From JBGNFV01 sp049645705 (GTDB taxonomy: Bacteria > Bacteroidota > Bacteroidia > Cytophagales > Cyclobacteriaceae), in the NCBI GenBank assembly GCA_049645705.1, contig JBARUK010000004.1:1-64000 (forward strand): a stretch of DNA of 64,000 bases. Direction: 5' to 3'. The notes under the pieces are model-generated. The model did no database searches and was not told where the DNA came from. It saw nothing but the letters and a program-made list of their open reading frames with translations. The position numbers were made by a program, and so were the translations under genes. Each line of letters starts with the position of its first letter. The first letter of the stretch is position 1. Shown piece by piece: positions 8,765-17,323 of the stretch.

Positions 8765-9349
8765 ATGGATAAATCGGAGCGTACCCGGCAGTTGATCATT
8801 GAGAAGACCTCACCCATAATCAATACGAAAGGTTACGGGAATACGTCGCTGAGTGACATCATGCAAGCCACTGGCATGGCTAAGGGCGGCATATACGGGC
8901 GCTTCGGCACGAAGGAGGCCATCGGGGAGGCCGTATTTGAGTACAACCTGGGAAAGGTAGTGAACGCCTTGGGAGAGGCCACGGGAAAGGAAAAGACCAT
9001 ACGGGGTAAGCTCTGTGCCATACTGGATTTTTACCGCGATTACTCTAATAAACCGCTGATCGAGGGTGGCTGCCCGGTTATTAATACTTCCGTGGAAGCA
9101 GACGATCACCTACCGACTATGAAGCCCCTGGTGGCAGGAGCCATTCGGGACATGATCACTACCCTGGAGCGGCTGATAGGCAAGGGGATAAAAGAAGGGG
9201 AATTTTCTGAAAAGCTGGACGTAGCACTGGAAGCGCGAAAGTTCTATGCAGGCATAAATGGAGCAATGATGATGAGCCGCGCCACAGATGACCATTCTAT
9301 CCTCCGATCCATTACAAACGATATGCGCACTAAAATCATGAACTGGTAA
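8765..9349 (+). CDS. TetR/AcrR-family transcriptional regulator
   Basis: A 194-residue repressor. The N-terminal helix-turn-helix (about 10-55) contains GYGNTSLSDIMQATGMAKG and IYGRFGTKEAIGEAV, typical of TetR. The C-terminal ligand domain (about 75-190) resembles the TetR_C_6/YcdC-like group, with GGCPVINTSVEAD being characteristic. It is flanked by two copies of a perfect operator palindrome, one before itself and one before the thioesterase gene at 9396, so it probably represses both. The inducer cannot be told from sequence; a thioesterase target suggests an acyl or aromatic acyl compound. Confidence 0.9.
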   Translation: MDKSERTRQLIIEKTSPIINTKGYGNTSLSDIMQATGMAKGGIYGRFGTKEAIGEAVFEYNLGKVVNALGEATGKEKTIRGKLCAILDFYRDYSNKPLIEGGCPVINTSVEADDHLPTMKPLVAGAIRDMITTLERLIGKGIKEGEFSEKLDVALEARKFYAGINGAMMMSRATDDHSILRSITNDMRTKIMNW

Positions 9350-9367
9350 TTTTTTTTACACATTAAG

Positions 9368-9381
9368 AGACCGATCGGTCT
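9368..9381. promoter_or_regulatory. TetR operator, copy 2
   Basis: Second identical AGACCGATCGGTCT palindrome, 14 bp ahead of the thioesterase ATG and just downstream of the TetR stop. Its position over the likely promoter/5' leader of the thioesterase gene implies independent repression of that gene. Confidence 0.8.
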
Positions 9382-9395
9382 AAAAAATCATTCCT

Positions 9396-9899
9396 ATGGA
9401 CAAACGACCTACCTCTACCTATACTGTCAGATTCAGCGACTGCGACCCGCTGGGCCACCTGAACAATGCCCGCTACCTGGACTACTTTCTGAACGCCCGC
9501 GAAGACCACCTGAAGGAACATTACTCGCTCCGGCTGGATGCTTACTACCGGCAGGGGCTGGTGTGGGTGATCCGCGACCACCGCATTACTTACCTGCAGT
9601 CCGTCACTTACAATGATACCATAGGCATCACTACCAGCCTCCTTTCCTTTAAAGAGAACAAACTGGTAGTGGAAATGATAATGACGGACGAGTCGGGAGA
9701 GATACCGAAAGCCTACCTGTGGACACGGTTTAGCTCGCTGGATATGAAAACCAAAACGCGAAGAGTGCCTCCTGCGGATTTTGTGGAGCTGGTGGAAAAC
9801 GTGAAGCTGTATGAATACAACGAAATACCCACATACGAGGAACGACTTCAGGAACTGACCCAGAAGTCTGCAGCAGTTTCCGGGGAAGGTCAGGCGTAG
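9396..9899 (+). CDS. 4HBT-type acyl-CoA thioesterase
   Basis: A 167-residue hotdog thioesterase of the 4-hydroxybenzoyl-CoA thioesterase/YbgC type. The signature is near the N-terminus: VRFSDCDPLGHLNNARYLDY (about 11-30), with the conserved Asp and the HLNN turn. The family hydrolyses short acyl- or aromatic acyl-CoA. It is predicted to be controlled by the TetR regulator immediately upstream through the operator at 9368. Length and core motif are normal; the last ~25 residues are a non-conserved acidic tail. Substrate unknown. Confidence 0.85.
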   Translation: MDKRPTSTYTVRFSDCDPLGHLNNARYLDYFLNAREDHLKEHYSLRLDAYYRQGLVWVIRDHRITYLQSVTYNDTIGITTSLLSFKENKLVVEMIMTDESGEIPKAYLWTRFSSLDMKTKTRRVPPADFVELVENVKLYEYNEIPTYEERLQELTQKSAAVSGEGQA

Positions 9900-9925
9900 C
9901 TATTATTTACCTTATTCATTTAATT

Positions 9926-10001
9926 TTTTACGTAAAACATAAAATAAATATTGCCTTACGTAAATCATTTTCGTATCATTGTTTACGATAATAGGATACG
10001 A
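9926..10001. promoter_or_regulatory. Operator-like palindromes before the DUF2975/XRE pair
   Basis: A 12-bp palindrome TTTTACGTAAAA (9926-9937) and TTACGTAA (9956-9963) have centres 28 bp apart. They are followed by an inverted repeat TCGTATC (9971-9977)/GATACGA (9995-10001) that ends two bases before the ATG. The surroundings are AT-rich and promoter-like. Binding by the XRE protein encoded two genes on is inferred. Confidence 0.5.
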
Positions 10002-10003
10002 AT

Positions 10004-10687
10004 ATGGAACGTACTGCCCCTAACCGCCTCATAGGGTTTCTGAAACGCCTTACGGATGCTGCCCTTATCTTTGAGGGTGGCTTCCTTCTGCTGAGCCTGG
10101 TCTTCTACCTGTTTACTGTATTTGGCAATGATGAGCTGATCTCTGCCTGGCCGGTGCATTTTGCCGTGCCTACGGAGCAGGTGGCGACCGAGCCGGCTTA
10201 TAAGGTAGTGGTAACGGGTGGCAGTATCACTTCTGCAGCGCTGCTGGCAAATGAGGGCGAGCTCTCCTTTACCTCATCGGGGTCGGGCTACTACTTGCTG
10301 AAACTGGCGGATATACTGGTGCCTTTTGCCATTGCCATATGGATCACTTACCTGGCCAGACGCCTGTTCCAGTCGCTCAAGGCGCAGTCCCCGTTTACCG
10401 CCGAAAACCCGGGCCTGATACGCAACATAGCCCTCCTGCTCATTCTTTTACTTCCCTACAGCCTGCTCAGAGCATGGATATACCATAGCTACATACGTGA
10501 GCGTATACTGATGGAAGGCATAGAATACGGGAAACTGACTACCCTCTTCAGCGAAACCGGCCCCACCCTGTGGCTGGACTGGTCGCCTAACCTGGAAGCA
10601 CTGCTGGCCGGGCTGCTCCTGCTGGTAGTGGCCGAAATATTCCGAACCGGAGAGGTACTGAAAACTGATAACGAAGCCATCATATAA
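10004..10687 (+). CDS. DUF2975 membrane protein (YoaS-like)
   Basis: A 227-residue integral membrane protein with about four hydrophobic segments (roughly 20-42, 95-118, 140-160, 195-215). The long loop between the first two contains a short beta-rich stretch. The DUF2975 family is typically paired with a small Cro/CI-type regulator, as in Bacillus yoaS-yozG, and that pairing is seen here 2 bp downstream. Function unknown. The operon may be autoregulated through the palindromes upstream. Confidence 0.75.
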   Translation: MERTAPNRLIGFLKRLTDAALIFEGGFLLLSLVFYLFTVFGNDELISAWPVHFAVPTEQVATEPAYKVVVTGGSITSAALLANEGELSFTSSGSGYYLLKLADILVPFAIAIWITYLARRLFQSLKAQSPFTAENPGLIRNIALLLILLLPYSLLRAWIYHSYIRERILMEGIEYGKLTTLFSETGPTLWLDWSPNLEALLAGLLLLVVAEIFRTGEVLKTDNEAII

Positions 10688-10689
10688 AT

Positions 10690-10893
10690 ATGCCGATCAT
10701 TGTAAACCTGGATGTGGTGATGGCCCAAAAGAAGATGTCTCTCACCGAACTGAGCGAACGCGTGGGCATTTCGATGACTAACCTTTCCCTGCTGAAAAAA
10801 GGGAAGGTAAAGGGCATCCGGTTCAATACACTGGAAGCCATATGCGAGACACTGGACTGCAAACCGGGAGACATCCTGGCCTACGAACCCTGA
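10690..10893 (+). CDS. Small XRE/Cro-CI regulator (YozG-like)
   Basis: A 67-residue protein that is essentially one helix-turn-helix: VVMAQKKMSLTELSERVGIS followed by MTNLSLLKKGKVKGIRFNTL and ETLDCKPGDILAYEP. This is the YozG/'HTH_26' type that partners DUF2975 proteins. The start lies 2 bp after the membrane gene's stop, so the two are cotranscribed. It probably binds the palindromes at 9926-10001; this is inferred from position only. Confidence 0.88.
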   Translation: MPIIVNLDVVMAQKKMSLTELSERVGISMTNLSLLKKGKVKGIRFNTLEAICETLDCKPGDILAYEP

Positions 10894-10928
10894 CCCCGGC
10901 CTGCCGACGTAACTAAAAACTAACACCG

Positions 10929-12776
10929 ATGATCAATTTTCCCTACACCTTCCGGGTGTGCATGGCATGGCTATGCCTTTTGCTCCCGTTTGCTGCCCTG
11001 ACCCAGCGCCTGCCCGGCCGCTACCACGAGCGTATCGATTCCATACTGCAGGCCAACGAGGTGCCGGGTGCTACCGTAGTGCTGGCAGACAGCAGTGGCC
11101 GCCTACGGGTGGGCTACTTCGGCCTGGCAGATGTCTCCGCAGACCGGCCTGTCACCGACAGTACGCTGTTCTGCATCGGGTCAGTTGCCAAAACCTTCCT
11201 GGCCGCCGGTACGCTGATAGCGGCACAGAAGGGGCTGCTCTCACTATCCGATCCCCTCCACCCTACTCTGCCGGAGGGGCTTATCCGCAACAGATGGCGG
11301 CCGGAAGACCCGGTAAGGCTGATCCACCTGCTGGAACATACGGCCGGTATAGATGAGGCGCACTTTCACCTAACGGCCCGGGCGGGCAGGGATACGCCAT
11401 TGCAGGAAGTACTGAAGCTTAGCCGCACCTCGCTGGAAGTACGCTGGCGGCCGGGCAGCTATGCCGAATATAACACCCTGGACTATGTAGCAGCCGCCCA
11501 TATGCTACAGGAGAAGACCGGCAAAAGCCTGGAGCATTTCATGCAGGAGGAGCTATTCGAGCCTCTGAATCTAGGCAGCGCTACCTACCGGCCTGACGAG
11601 GAAAAGGCCTATTATTTTACCAAAGGCTATGAAAGTGACGGGCAAACGGAGATTGCCTTTCCCGGCCTGCCGCAGTGGCCTGCCGGAGCGCTAAGCCTGA
11701 CGGCGGGTGACATGGGCAAATTTCTAAAAATACTCATACAAAAAGGCCGCACCGCTGAAGGGCAGGTGCTGACCCCCGAAAGCATAGTGCGTATGGAAAC
11801 CCCGGAAACGTCTCTGCGCGTGCGGGCCGGTACCGTCACCGGCTACGGCAAAGGGCTACAGGCTACCTACTACAACGGAAAGCTGTATTACGGACATAGC
11901 GGGCGCTACGGGGGCTTTCAGTCAGACTTTGGCTACAGCAGGCAAACGGGTACGGGATACGCCATACTGGTGAACCAGGCAAACGGACGCAGAGCCGTAA
12001 AAGAGATCAAAAAGCTGCTGTTGGCCGACATGGCGCCTTTTGCATATAGCCTATCGCCCCGTCCGGATCTGCCGGAAGACATGGCGTATATCCGTGGCGC
12101 CTACCAGCCTGTTACCGGCGTGCCCCAACTGGGCCGACTCTCTGATTGTTTCATGAAGATCGCAGACCTGCAGATCGTGGAGCCAGGCCCGGGGCAGGTA
12201 TCCGTGTCAGGTCCTTTATTTGAGGGTTACTCCCTGCTCCACTTCAGGGGAAACCTTTTCCGCACTATCTCCGACTCAGGTCCTACTGTGGTATTTACCC
12301 AAGGTGAAGAGGGAAAAAGCCTGATGCTGACTGAAGATGGAGCTTACCAAAGAATACCTGTATGGCAGGCGTATACTACATTCTATACGGCTGTGGCTGT
12401 ACTGATCACGATCGTATTATGCTTTCTGATCTGGATAATCCGCCTACCCATCCTGCTTATTCGCAGAAAAAAGATAGTGGCCGAGTGGCTACCCTTTTTA
12501 GCTATAGTGTCTTTTGTAGCTATGGTTGTTTCCTTCACCATGCTGTATGATCCTGAAAAGTTGTACAGTACAGGTGCTATCCTGTTTTACCTGTTCGGCT
12601 GGCTGTTTCTCGTAGTCGCACTTGCCAGTCTGGGGTATGGCATTTACCTTTTACTACATAATCGTATCGGCCGCTGGCCAGCCCTTTTCACGCTGGCAGG
12701 CTCTCTCGCTTCCTCCGTCATGGCCGCCTACCTTTGGTATTGCGGCATCATCGGCTTGCCCCTTTGGGCGTATTGA
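10929..12776 (+). CDS. Beta-lactamase-fold serine hydrolase with C-terminal membrane domain
   Basis: A 615-residue protein with a signal peptide (1-26), a serine beta-lactamase/class C-type domain (about 30-365), a linker domain, and four hydrophobic segments near the C-terminus (about 480-505, 520-540, 548-575, 585-610). The Ser-x-x-Lys motif is S85-VA-K88 and the third motif is GHSGRYGGF. At the second motif, where relatives have Tyr-x-Asn, the sequence reads YAEYNT, so Tyr is displaced. Activity is therefore uncertain. The family includes D-aminopeptidases, esterases and penicillin-binding relatives; membrane-tailed forms are common in Bacteroidota. No partner gene is obvious. Confidence 0.8.
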   Translation: MINFPYTFRVCMAWLCLLLPFAALTQRLPGRYHERIDSILQANEVPGATVVLADSSGRLRVGYFGLADVSADRPVTDSTLFCIGSVAKTFLAAGTLIAAQKGLLSLSDPLHPTLPEGLIRNRWRPEDPVRLIHLLEHTAGIDEAHFHLTARAGRDTPLQEVLKLSRTSLEVRWRPGSYAEYNTLDYVAAAHMLQEKTGKSLEHFMQEELFEPLNLGSATYRPDEEKAYYFTKGYESDGQTEIAFPGLPQWPAGALSLTAGDMGKFLKILIQKGRTAEGQVLTPESIVRMETPETSLRVRAGTVTGYGKGLQATYYNGKLYYGHSGRYGGFQSDFGYSRQTGTGYAILVNQANGRRAVKEIKKLLLADMAPFAYSLSPRPDLPEDMAYIRGAYQPVTGVPQLGRLSDCFMKIADLQIVEPGPGQVSVSGPLFEGYSLLHFRGNLFRTISDSGPTVVFTQGEEGKSLMLTEDGAYQRIPVWQAYTTFYTAVAVLITIVLCFLIWIIRLPILLIRRKKIVAEWLPFLAIVSFVAMVVSFTMLYDPEKLYSTGAILFYLFGWLFLVVALASLGYGIYLLLHNRIGRWPALFTLAGSLASSVMAAYLWYCGIIGLPLWAY

Positions 12777-12917
12777 TTTATGTTTTGTTTTTTGACGCTA
12801 CTATTGCGAGGTTGTTTGGTGAACAAACAGCGTCAAAGTTTACCCATAACTAAACCACATAAACGCCTTTGTTTAATTCGAAATAAGGGTAAAAGACTAT
12901 CGGTAATCCAAGGAATC

Positions 12918-13070
12918 ATGATGACTCAGGAGAAGCTATACCATACTACAGAGTATTGGCTGGACAGAGCCCAGTATGATATCTTCCGTGCAGTCCATAC
13001 ATACATGGAAGAAAAAGGCCTGAACCAGACCGCACTCGTTAAAGAGCTTGGCGCAGTAAACCAAAAATAA
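12918..13070 (+). pseudogene. Truncated XRE-type HTH protein
   Basis: About 50 codons starting at the ATG-ATG of 12918 (MMTQEKLYHTTEYWLDRAQY). The sequence runs into the first part of a helix-turn-helix (EEKGLNQTALVKELG) and then stops after AVNQK, before the recognition helix and the remainder of the domain. This looks like the 5' remnant of an XRE regulator or antitoxin-type gene whose 3' part was deleted. The sequence up to 13201 shows no continuation in any frame. Confidence 0.5.
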
Positions 13071-13201
13071 TGATATTGTTACATTATAATACTCATCATG
13101 ATCCGGCTAAAGCATATAATTATCTTTTAAGATGACAGAACAGTAGTGCTTTTTACCTATTAGATGCCGAACTTTGCGCCATACGACTTTGACCTTCTTT
13201 T

Positions 13202-13864
13202 ATGAAACTACTGATTCTACTGTTTACGATACTGCAGGCCGCCCCCTCTGATGCCACAGAGTGGAAACCGCTGGCAATAGACGATAACCTGACCGTAAAG
13301 TTTCCTGCTGAGCATGAAGTGCAGGAGACTCCTTTTCAGCAGACATACACCGCCAGCCGTGAGGGTGATCCGATCGTATTGGTCCGTATAGATAACTCCC
13401 GCGCCCCGGAAGACTACCGGCAGGACCTGGCGGTGAAGGATGATCCTACCGGGTTTTACCGCGGGTTTATCAATGGCTTTGCGCAGTCTCAGAACCTTAT
13501 CGTTTCGGACTACAGGAGCGTGGCAGTAGACGGCCTGGAAGGCATACAGTTTACGGCGGCTGCAGATACCATCATGTTTACTTCACAGGCTGTGCTGGTA
13601 GGCGATATCATCTACGCAGGCACTGTATACTACACCGAAGACCAGAAAGACAGCGTGGCAAACGAAACAGAGCGGCTGTTCAGTTCCTTTGACTTTGCTG
13701 TGGATCCGCGCAACCAGTTTTTAGAAAGCCAGGAGTCTGATATGTCAGACTTCAACCTGGGAAAACTGGCCGGGAAGCTCATCATTTACTTCCTGATAGG
13801 GGCTATCATATTCATCGTAGTACGATCTGTAAGCAACAGGCGGAAGTCAGATAAAAAAGACTGA
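13202..13864 (+). CDS. Secreted/membrane-anchored protein of unknown function
   Basis: A 220-residue protein that I do not recognise. It has a signal peptide (about 1-18), an exported domain (about 20-170) in which FPAEHEVQETPFQQTYTA, a DYRSVAVDGLEGIQF block and an FSSFDF ending resemble the compact alpha/beta modules seen in Bacteroidota secreted proteins, and one C-terminal membrane helix (about 190-208) followed by a basic tail, RRKSDKKD. Topology suggests an envelope protein with its domain outside the cytoplasmic membrane. No partner or operon is evident. Confidence 0.65.
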   Translation: MKLLILLFTILQAAPSDATEWKPLAIDDNLTVKFPAEHEVQETPFQQTYTASREGDPIVLVRIDNSRAPEDYRQDLAVKDDPTGFYRGFINGFAQSQNLIVSDYRSVAVDGLEGIQFTAAADTIMFTSQAVLVGDIIYAGTVYYTEDQKDSVANETERLFSSFDFAVDPRNQFLESQESDMSDFNLGKLAGKLIIYFLIGAIIFIVVRSVSNRRKSDKKD

Positions 13865-13919
13865 GTCTTTATCTTCAAGAATACACTCACTATAATTCTC
13901 TACCAGTAGCCACATACCC

Positions 13920-14178
13920 TTGCTGTCAAAAAAAGCCAAATACGCCATTAATGCACTTGTCTTCATTGCTAAGCATGAAGACCATAAGCCTATTTCAGTC
14001 AGCCGGATATCCGAAGAGCAGCGTATACCCCTTAAATTCCTCGAAAGCATACTTACAGAACTGAAAAACGCGCGGATACTCAACAGCACGCGAGGCAAGT
14101 TCGGGGGCTACTCCCTTAACGGGAAGCCTGATGAGATCAACATGGCAAAAGTTATGCGCCTTTTCGACGGAGCCATAG
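13920..14178 (+). pseudogene. 5' remnant of an Rrf2-family regulator
   Basis: The first ~86 codons encode a typical Rrf2 winged helix: LSKKAKYAINALVFIAKHED, SRISEEQRIPLKFLESIL, and GKFGGYSLNGKPDEINMAKV followed by LFDGAIAP. The alignment to the family then ends abruptly; relatives continue toward the C-terminal sensor/cysteine part. The start is TTG (13920), where relatives have ATG. At about 14178 the sequence switches to the 3' part of a permease gene in another frame. This is a deletion junction, not a working regulator. Confidence 0.65.
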
Positions 14179-14430
14179 CCCCCGGTTTACGCTACGGTCA
14201 TCGCTTTTATCGTAGCCAGCCTGCTTTTGTTTGCCTCCGTTACCAAAGGTATACCTACCTCACTGGTGCAGCTCAACGGCGCAGCATTTATTGCCCTGAG
14301 CGTAAGCAAGACTGGCGTTAAATATACATTCCGGAACAAAACAGTCAGACGTTTTTTCATTATTTGGGGCGTGGCACCGATATTTTCGTATATTGTCTCA
14401 TACGGTCTTATCAGCATACTCAATCCGTGA
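14179..14430 (+). pseudogene. 3' remnant of a PiT/CysP-type anion permease
   Basis: From about 14179 a different frame is open and encodes about 83 residues: VYATVIAFIVASLLLF, then SVTKGIPTSLVQLNGAAF and VRRFFIIWGVAPIFSYIVSY, ending at 14430. This resembles the last two or three membrane helices of a PiT-family transporter (phosphate, or sulfate CysP). In relatives an Rrf2 gene often precedes such a permease or cys genes, so one deletion between the two neighbours explains the fusion. No start codon remains for the fragment. The intrinsic terminator after it is still present. Confidence 0.55.
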
Positions 14431-14453
14431 TACAGCAGGGGCCAGATCTGTGT

Positions 14454-14483
14454 CACCGCAACCACTGCGGTGTAAGGTTTTTA
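14454..14483 (+). terminator. Intrinsic terminator after the permease remnant
   Basis: Stem CACCGCA (14454-14460) pairs with TGCGGTG (14466-14472), followed by TAAGGTTTTTA. It lies 23 bp after the remnant's stop and is probably the original terminator of the lost permease gene. Confidence 0.5.
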
Positions 14484-14630
14484 TGGGCAATATTTTAGCA
14501 GAAACGCGCGAATCGCCTATTTTATTAGATAATTCATACACTTTATGATATTATTTATAAAACAGGTGTTGACTTTCTCATTCCTTTTCACTACTATATA
14601 CTGTTACACGGATTTAAAGCCCCTTTTTAT

Positions 14631-15008
14631 ATGTTGAAAGAAACGAGAAAAGATGCGTACGATGATACGCTTAATAAAGTTATTAAGAATATTGAACGTC
14701 AAGGATTTACAGATATCAGGGCCGACATCGATAGCTATGAGGCTCCTTCAAAGCTGATTAGCCGTACTAAGGATGATGAATACATTCCGGATGCGACAGC
14801 TATAAACCCTCATGGAGATAAGTACTATTTTGAAATAAGCCGGAGGACGAAAGAGACTAATAAGCTTATCAATAAATGGAAGCTCCTGGATACAGTAGCC
14901 CGAATCAAGAACGGCGCCCTGAAGATATTTGTACCACACGGTTCTATGAAGTTTACACAGGAACTCGTAAAGCAGCACAATATCGAAGCTGAGCTTGTGA
15001 AAATTTGA
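14631..15008 (+). CDS. Small conserved protein, possibly nuclease-fold
   Basis: A 125-residue protein that I do not recognise by name. Predicted pattern: an N-terminal helix (about 1-24), then beta strands around DDEYIPDATAINPHGDKYYF with EISRRT, then a helix with NKLINKWKLLDTVARIKNG and a strand LKIFVPHG. The order helix, D-x-n, (Y/F)-E-I, helix, strand recalls the PD-(D/E)xK nuclease core, but the catalytic Lys is not clear. A strong intrinsic terminator follows at 15031. Upstream DNA is AT-rich. It stands alone. Confidence 0.55.
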   Translation: MLKETRKDAYDDTLNKVIKNIERQGFTDIRADIDSYEAPSKLISRTKDDEYIPDATAINPHGDKYYFEISRRTKETNKLINKWKLLDTVARIKNGALKIFVPHGSMKFTQELVKQHNIEAELVKI

Positions 15009-15030
15009 TCTTAAATAGATATGTCATAGA

Positions 15031-15059
15031 AAGAGACCCCGAACAGGGTCTCTTTTTTT
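15031..15059 (+). terminator. Intrinsic terminator
   Basis: Stem AAGAGACCC/GGGTCTCTT (15031-15039 with 15046-15054) with loop CGAACA, followed by a T run. It ends the 14631 gene. Confidence 0.9.
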
Positions 15060-15578
15060 ATGCGCAAACCTACCCGAAGCCCTCTGTCTTATCTCCTGCC
15101 ACCAGAAGGAACCGGAATTCACCGTGGCGAACGGTGTATGCGGGTCGGTGCATGGAACACTTCCGGCCTCACTATTAATGGCAGGGACAAATCAGAATTT
15201 ACCACTATCGAAAATAAGCTGATACTGGAAATATAACTTACAGGACGGGGGGATTGCTGCGACTACGATGAGCCTGCCAATGATGAACTGACAACCTTTA
15301 CAGAAACCTACCTGCAAAAAGGGTGATCATGACCCGGCCGGGCAGTGGCTTTTATTTCCCTGTGTAATTAAGTCGTGAAATAATACATACCCTGTACCCT
15401 TTCCATTCCTGCATTTTTCTGACAGAACAGCCAGTTTTTGTATAATTGTATCTTCTTACTCTGAGGTTTATGATGACGGCTGGCAAGATAAAGCTGCTGA
15501 TTCCTGTCATATCCACCGCGCGGTATGCTGATGTACAGCTACGGCGGACGACTGAGTAACCGACTATACGATCAGATC
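15060..15578. other. Intergenic with degraded coding relic
   Basis: No intact gene. Around 15140-15328 two short open stretches, one ending in TTIENKLILEI and the next reading CCDYDEPANDELTTFTETYL, are separated by a stop. They look like pieces of a decayed gene of unknown identity. Confidence 0.3.
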
Positions 15579-17060
15579 ATGAAACACCTCCTCCTCCTTA
15601 CCCTGCTTTGCCTGATAGTTAACTCCTGCCAGTTTATGGAGGTCATGCAGGAAGAAAAGAGACATACCTTTGCGGACGAGCTGGCCGATCTGAAAGCTTA
15701 CTACCAGATACCGGGCATGGCTGTAATGGTGATGGACGGACGGGAAGTAGTATACGAAGATTACATCGGTAAAGCGAATATAGAAGCGGGTCGGCCGGTC
15801 ACCTCCGGTACGCACTTTCCCATCGCTTCCATCACCAAACTGTTTAGTGCGGTACTGGTACACCGCCTGCATGAGCGCGGCAAACTTAACCTGACCGATG
15901 CAGTCAATAAATACCTGGATGAGTCCACTCTGAATGACTCTATCCAAATACAGCACCTGCTCTCGCACACTTCGGAAGGCCGCATAGGCGAGCAGTTTCA
16001 CTACAGTAGCCGGTTTGCCTTACTTACGCAAGTGATCGAAAAGAGCAGCGGCCGCACCTTTAGCGACCTTATGCGATCTGACATACTGGTACCTACCGGT
16101 ATGAACGAGACCTACCTGCCGGCAGATGCCAGTGAGGCTGAACCCTACCGCAACATTACGGCTACTGGCTATAGATATGATGGTACGCTGGCAACCTGTG
16201 CTGTAGAATACGGCTATTCTGCCTCGGCAGGCATAGTAAGCAGTGCCAGGGACCTGGCCCGTTTCCAACAGGCCCTGCTCACTGACTCACTACTATTGCA
16301 GTATTCCAAAGAACTGATATTCACCCCGTTTAAAAAAGGACTACCCTACGGACAGGGCATTTTTACCCAGGAGCTGATGGATGAGAAGATCCTGTGGGCA
16401 TACGGCCAGTACGATTGCTATTCCAGCCTGCTGATAATGGTGCCGGAAGAGGACCTGACCTTTATCCTCCTGGCCAATAATAACCTGACCAGTGACCCGG
16501 CCAGACTGATAAACGGAGATGTGACTACCTCACTGTTTGCCGTCAGCTTTCTCAAAAACTTTGTATACGGCAAGTCACGGCTACCGCTGCTGGAGACTGA
16601 GTCGGGCCTGGCGAAGGTAAAACCGGAAGGGCCGCTGTACCGTCGTAAGCTACTGGCACAGGCCATGGCCGAAGCGTACATGAGCCGCTATGATACCAGC
16701 CGGTTCAGCCTGGGCCTGGGCCTGCTGGATAAGTTGTTTACATACTACCCCAAAACGGAGGCGTATGCCAGCCTAAATCTTATGCATACGCTCTCTTACC
16801 TGAATACGGTAGCGCAACACCATCAGCTTACCTACCCTGCATACCTGAATGATAAAATGCAGGATGCCGGCTCAACTCTGCTTCAGGAGCAGCCTGATAA
16901 CCCCTATCTGCACATCTACCTGGCAGACTACTACGACCGCACGGGCGACCTGATCCAAGCTGCCTACCACTACAGGTGGCTGGCTGAAGCCACCGCTTTT
17001 TCTGACAACTGGTATACTGCGGAAGCTAAAAGCTGGCTGGAAAAGAACGAAGATTACTGA
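15579..17060 (+). CDS. Beta-lactamase-like lipoprotein with degenerate active site
   Basis: 493 residues from the ATG at 15579; upstream in-frame codons give no signal peptide, whereas this start gives a lipoprotein signal ending at the lipobox LIVNSC (C17). A serine beta-lactamase-type domain spans about 30-350, with S84-IT-K87. The second motif reads YSS instead of Tyr-x-Asn. The third (His/Lys-x-Gly) region reads YGQYDCYSS, lacking the His. A helical, tetratricopeptide-like tail (about 370-490) contains LLDKLFTYYPKTEAYASLNL and YLADYYDRTGD. It is probably a lipid-anchored envelope protein. Catalysis is doubtful because two of three motifs are altered. Confidence 0.75.
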   Translation: MKHLLLLTLLCLIVNSCQFMEVMQEEKRHTFADELADLKAYYQIPGMAVMVMDGREVVYEDYIGKANIEAGRPVTSGTHFPIASITKLFSAVLVHRLHERGKLNLTDAVNKYLDESTLNDSIQIQHLLSHTSEGRIGEQFHYSSRFALLTQVIEKSSGRTFSDLMRSDILVPTGMNETYLPADASEAEPYRNITATGYRYDGTLATCAVEYGYSASAGIVSSARDLARFQQALLTDSLLLQYSKELIFTPFKKGLPYGQGIFTQELMDEKILWAYGQYDCYSSLLIMVPEEDLTFILLANNNLTSDPARLINGDVTTSLFAVSFLKNFVYGKSRLPLLETESGLAKVKPEGPLYRRKLLAQAMAEAYMSRYDTSRFSLGLGLLDKLFTYYPKTEAYASLNLMHTLSYLNTVAQHHQLTYPAYLNDKMQDAGSTLLQEQPDNPYLHIYLADYYDRTGDLIQAAYHYRWLAEATAFSDNWYTAEAKSWLEKNEDY

Positions 17061-17323
17061 GACTTTACAGGGAAAATGTAATTTTACCTGCCCCTGGCAT
17101 TTCATTCTGTTTATTCCCTTCACCTTTCAGACTAAAACCTACACCCGGTTTTCGGAAAAATCACATCTCTGTTCCTTACTATGCGTCATCTTAAATCTGT
17201 CTATCTCAGACATAAAGGAACAACCGGGCAGTCCAAAATCGTTATCTTGTGCTAATTCTTACATCTAATTGTACTAAACCTGTACAATGGCTAATTTTAG
17301 GCTTATATTTTTTAATGACAATT

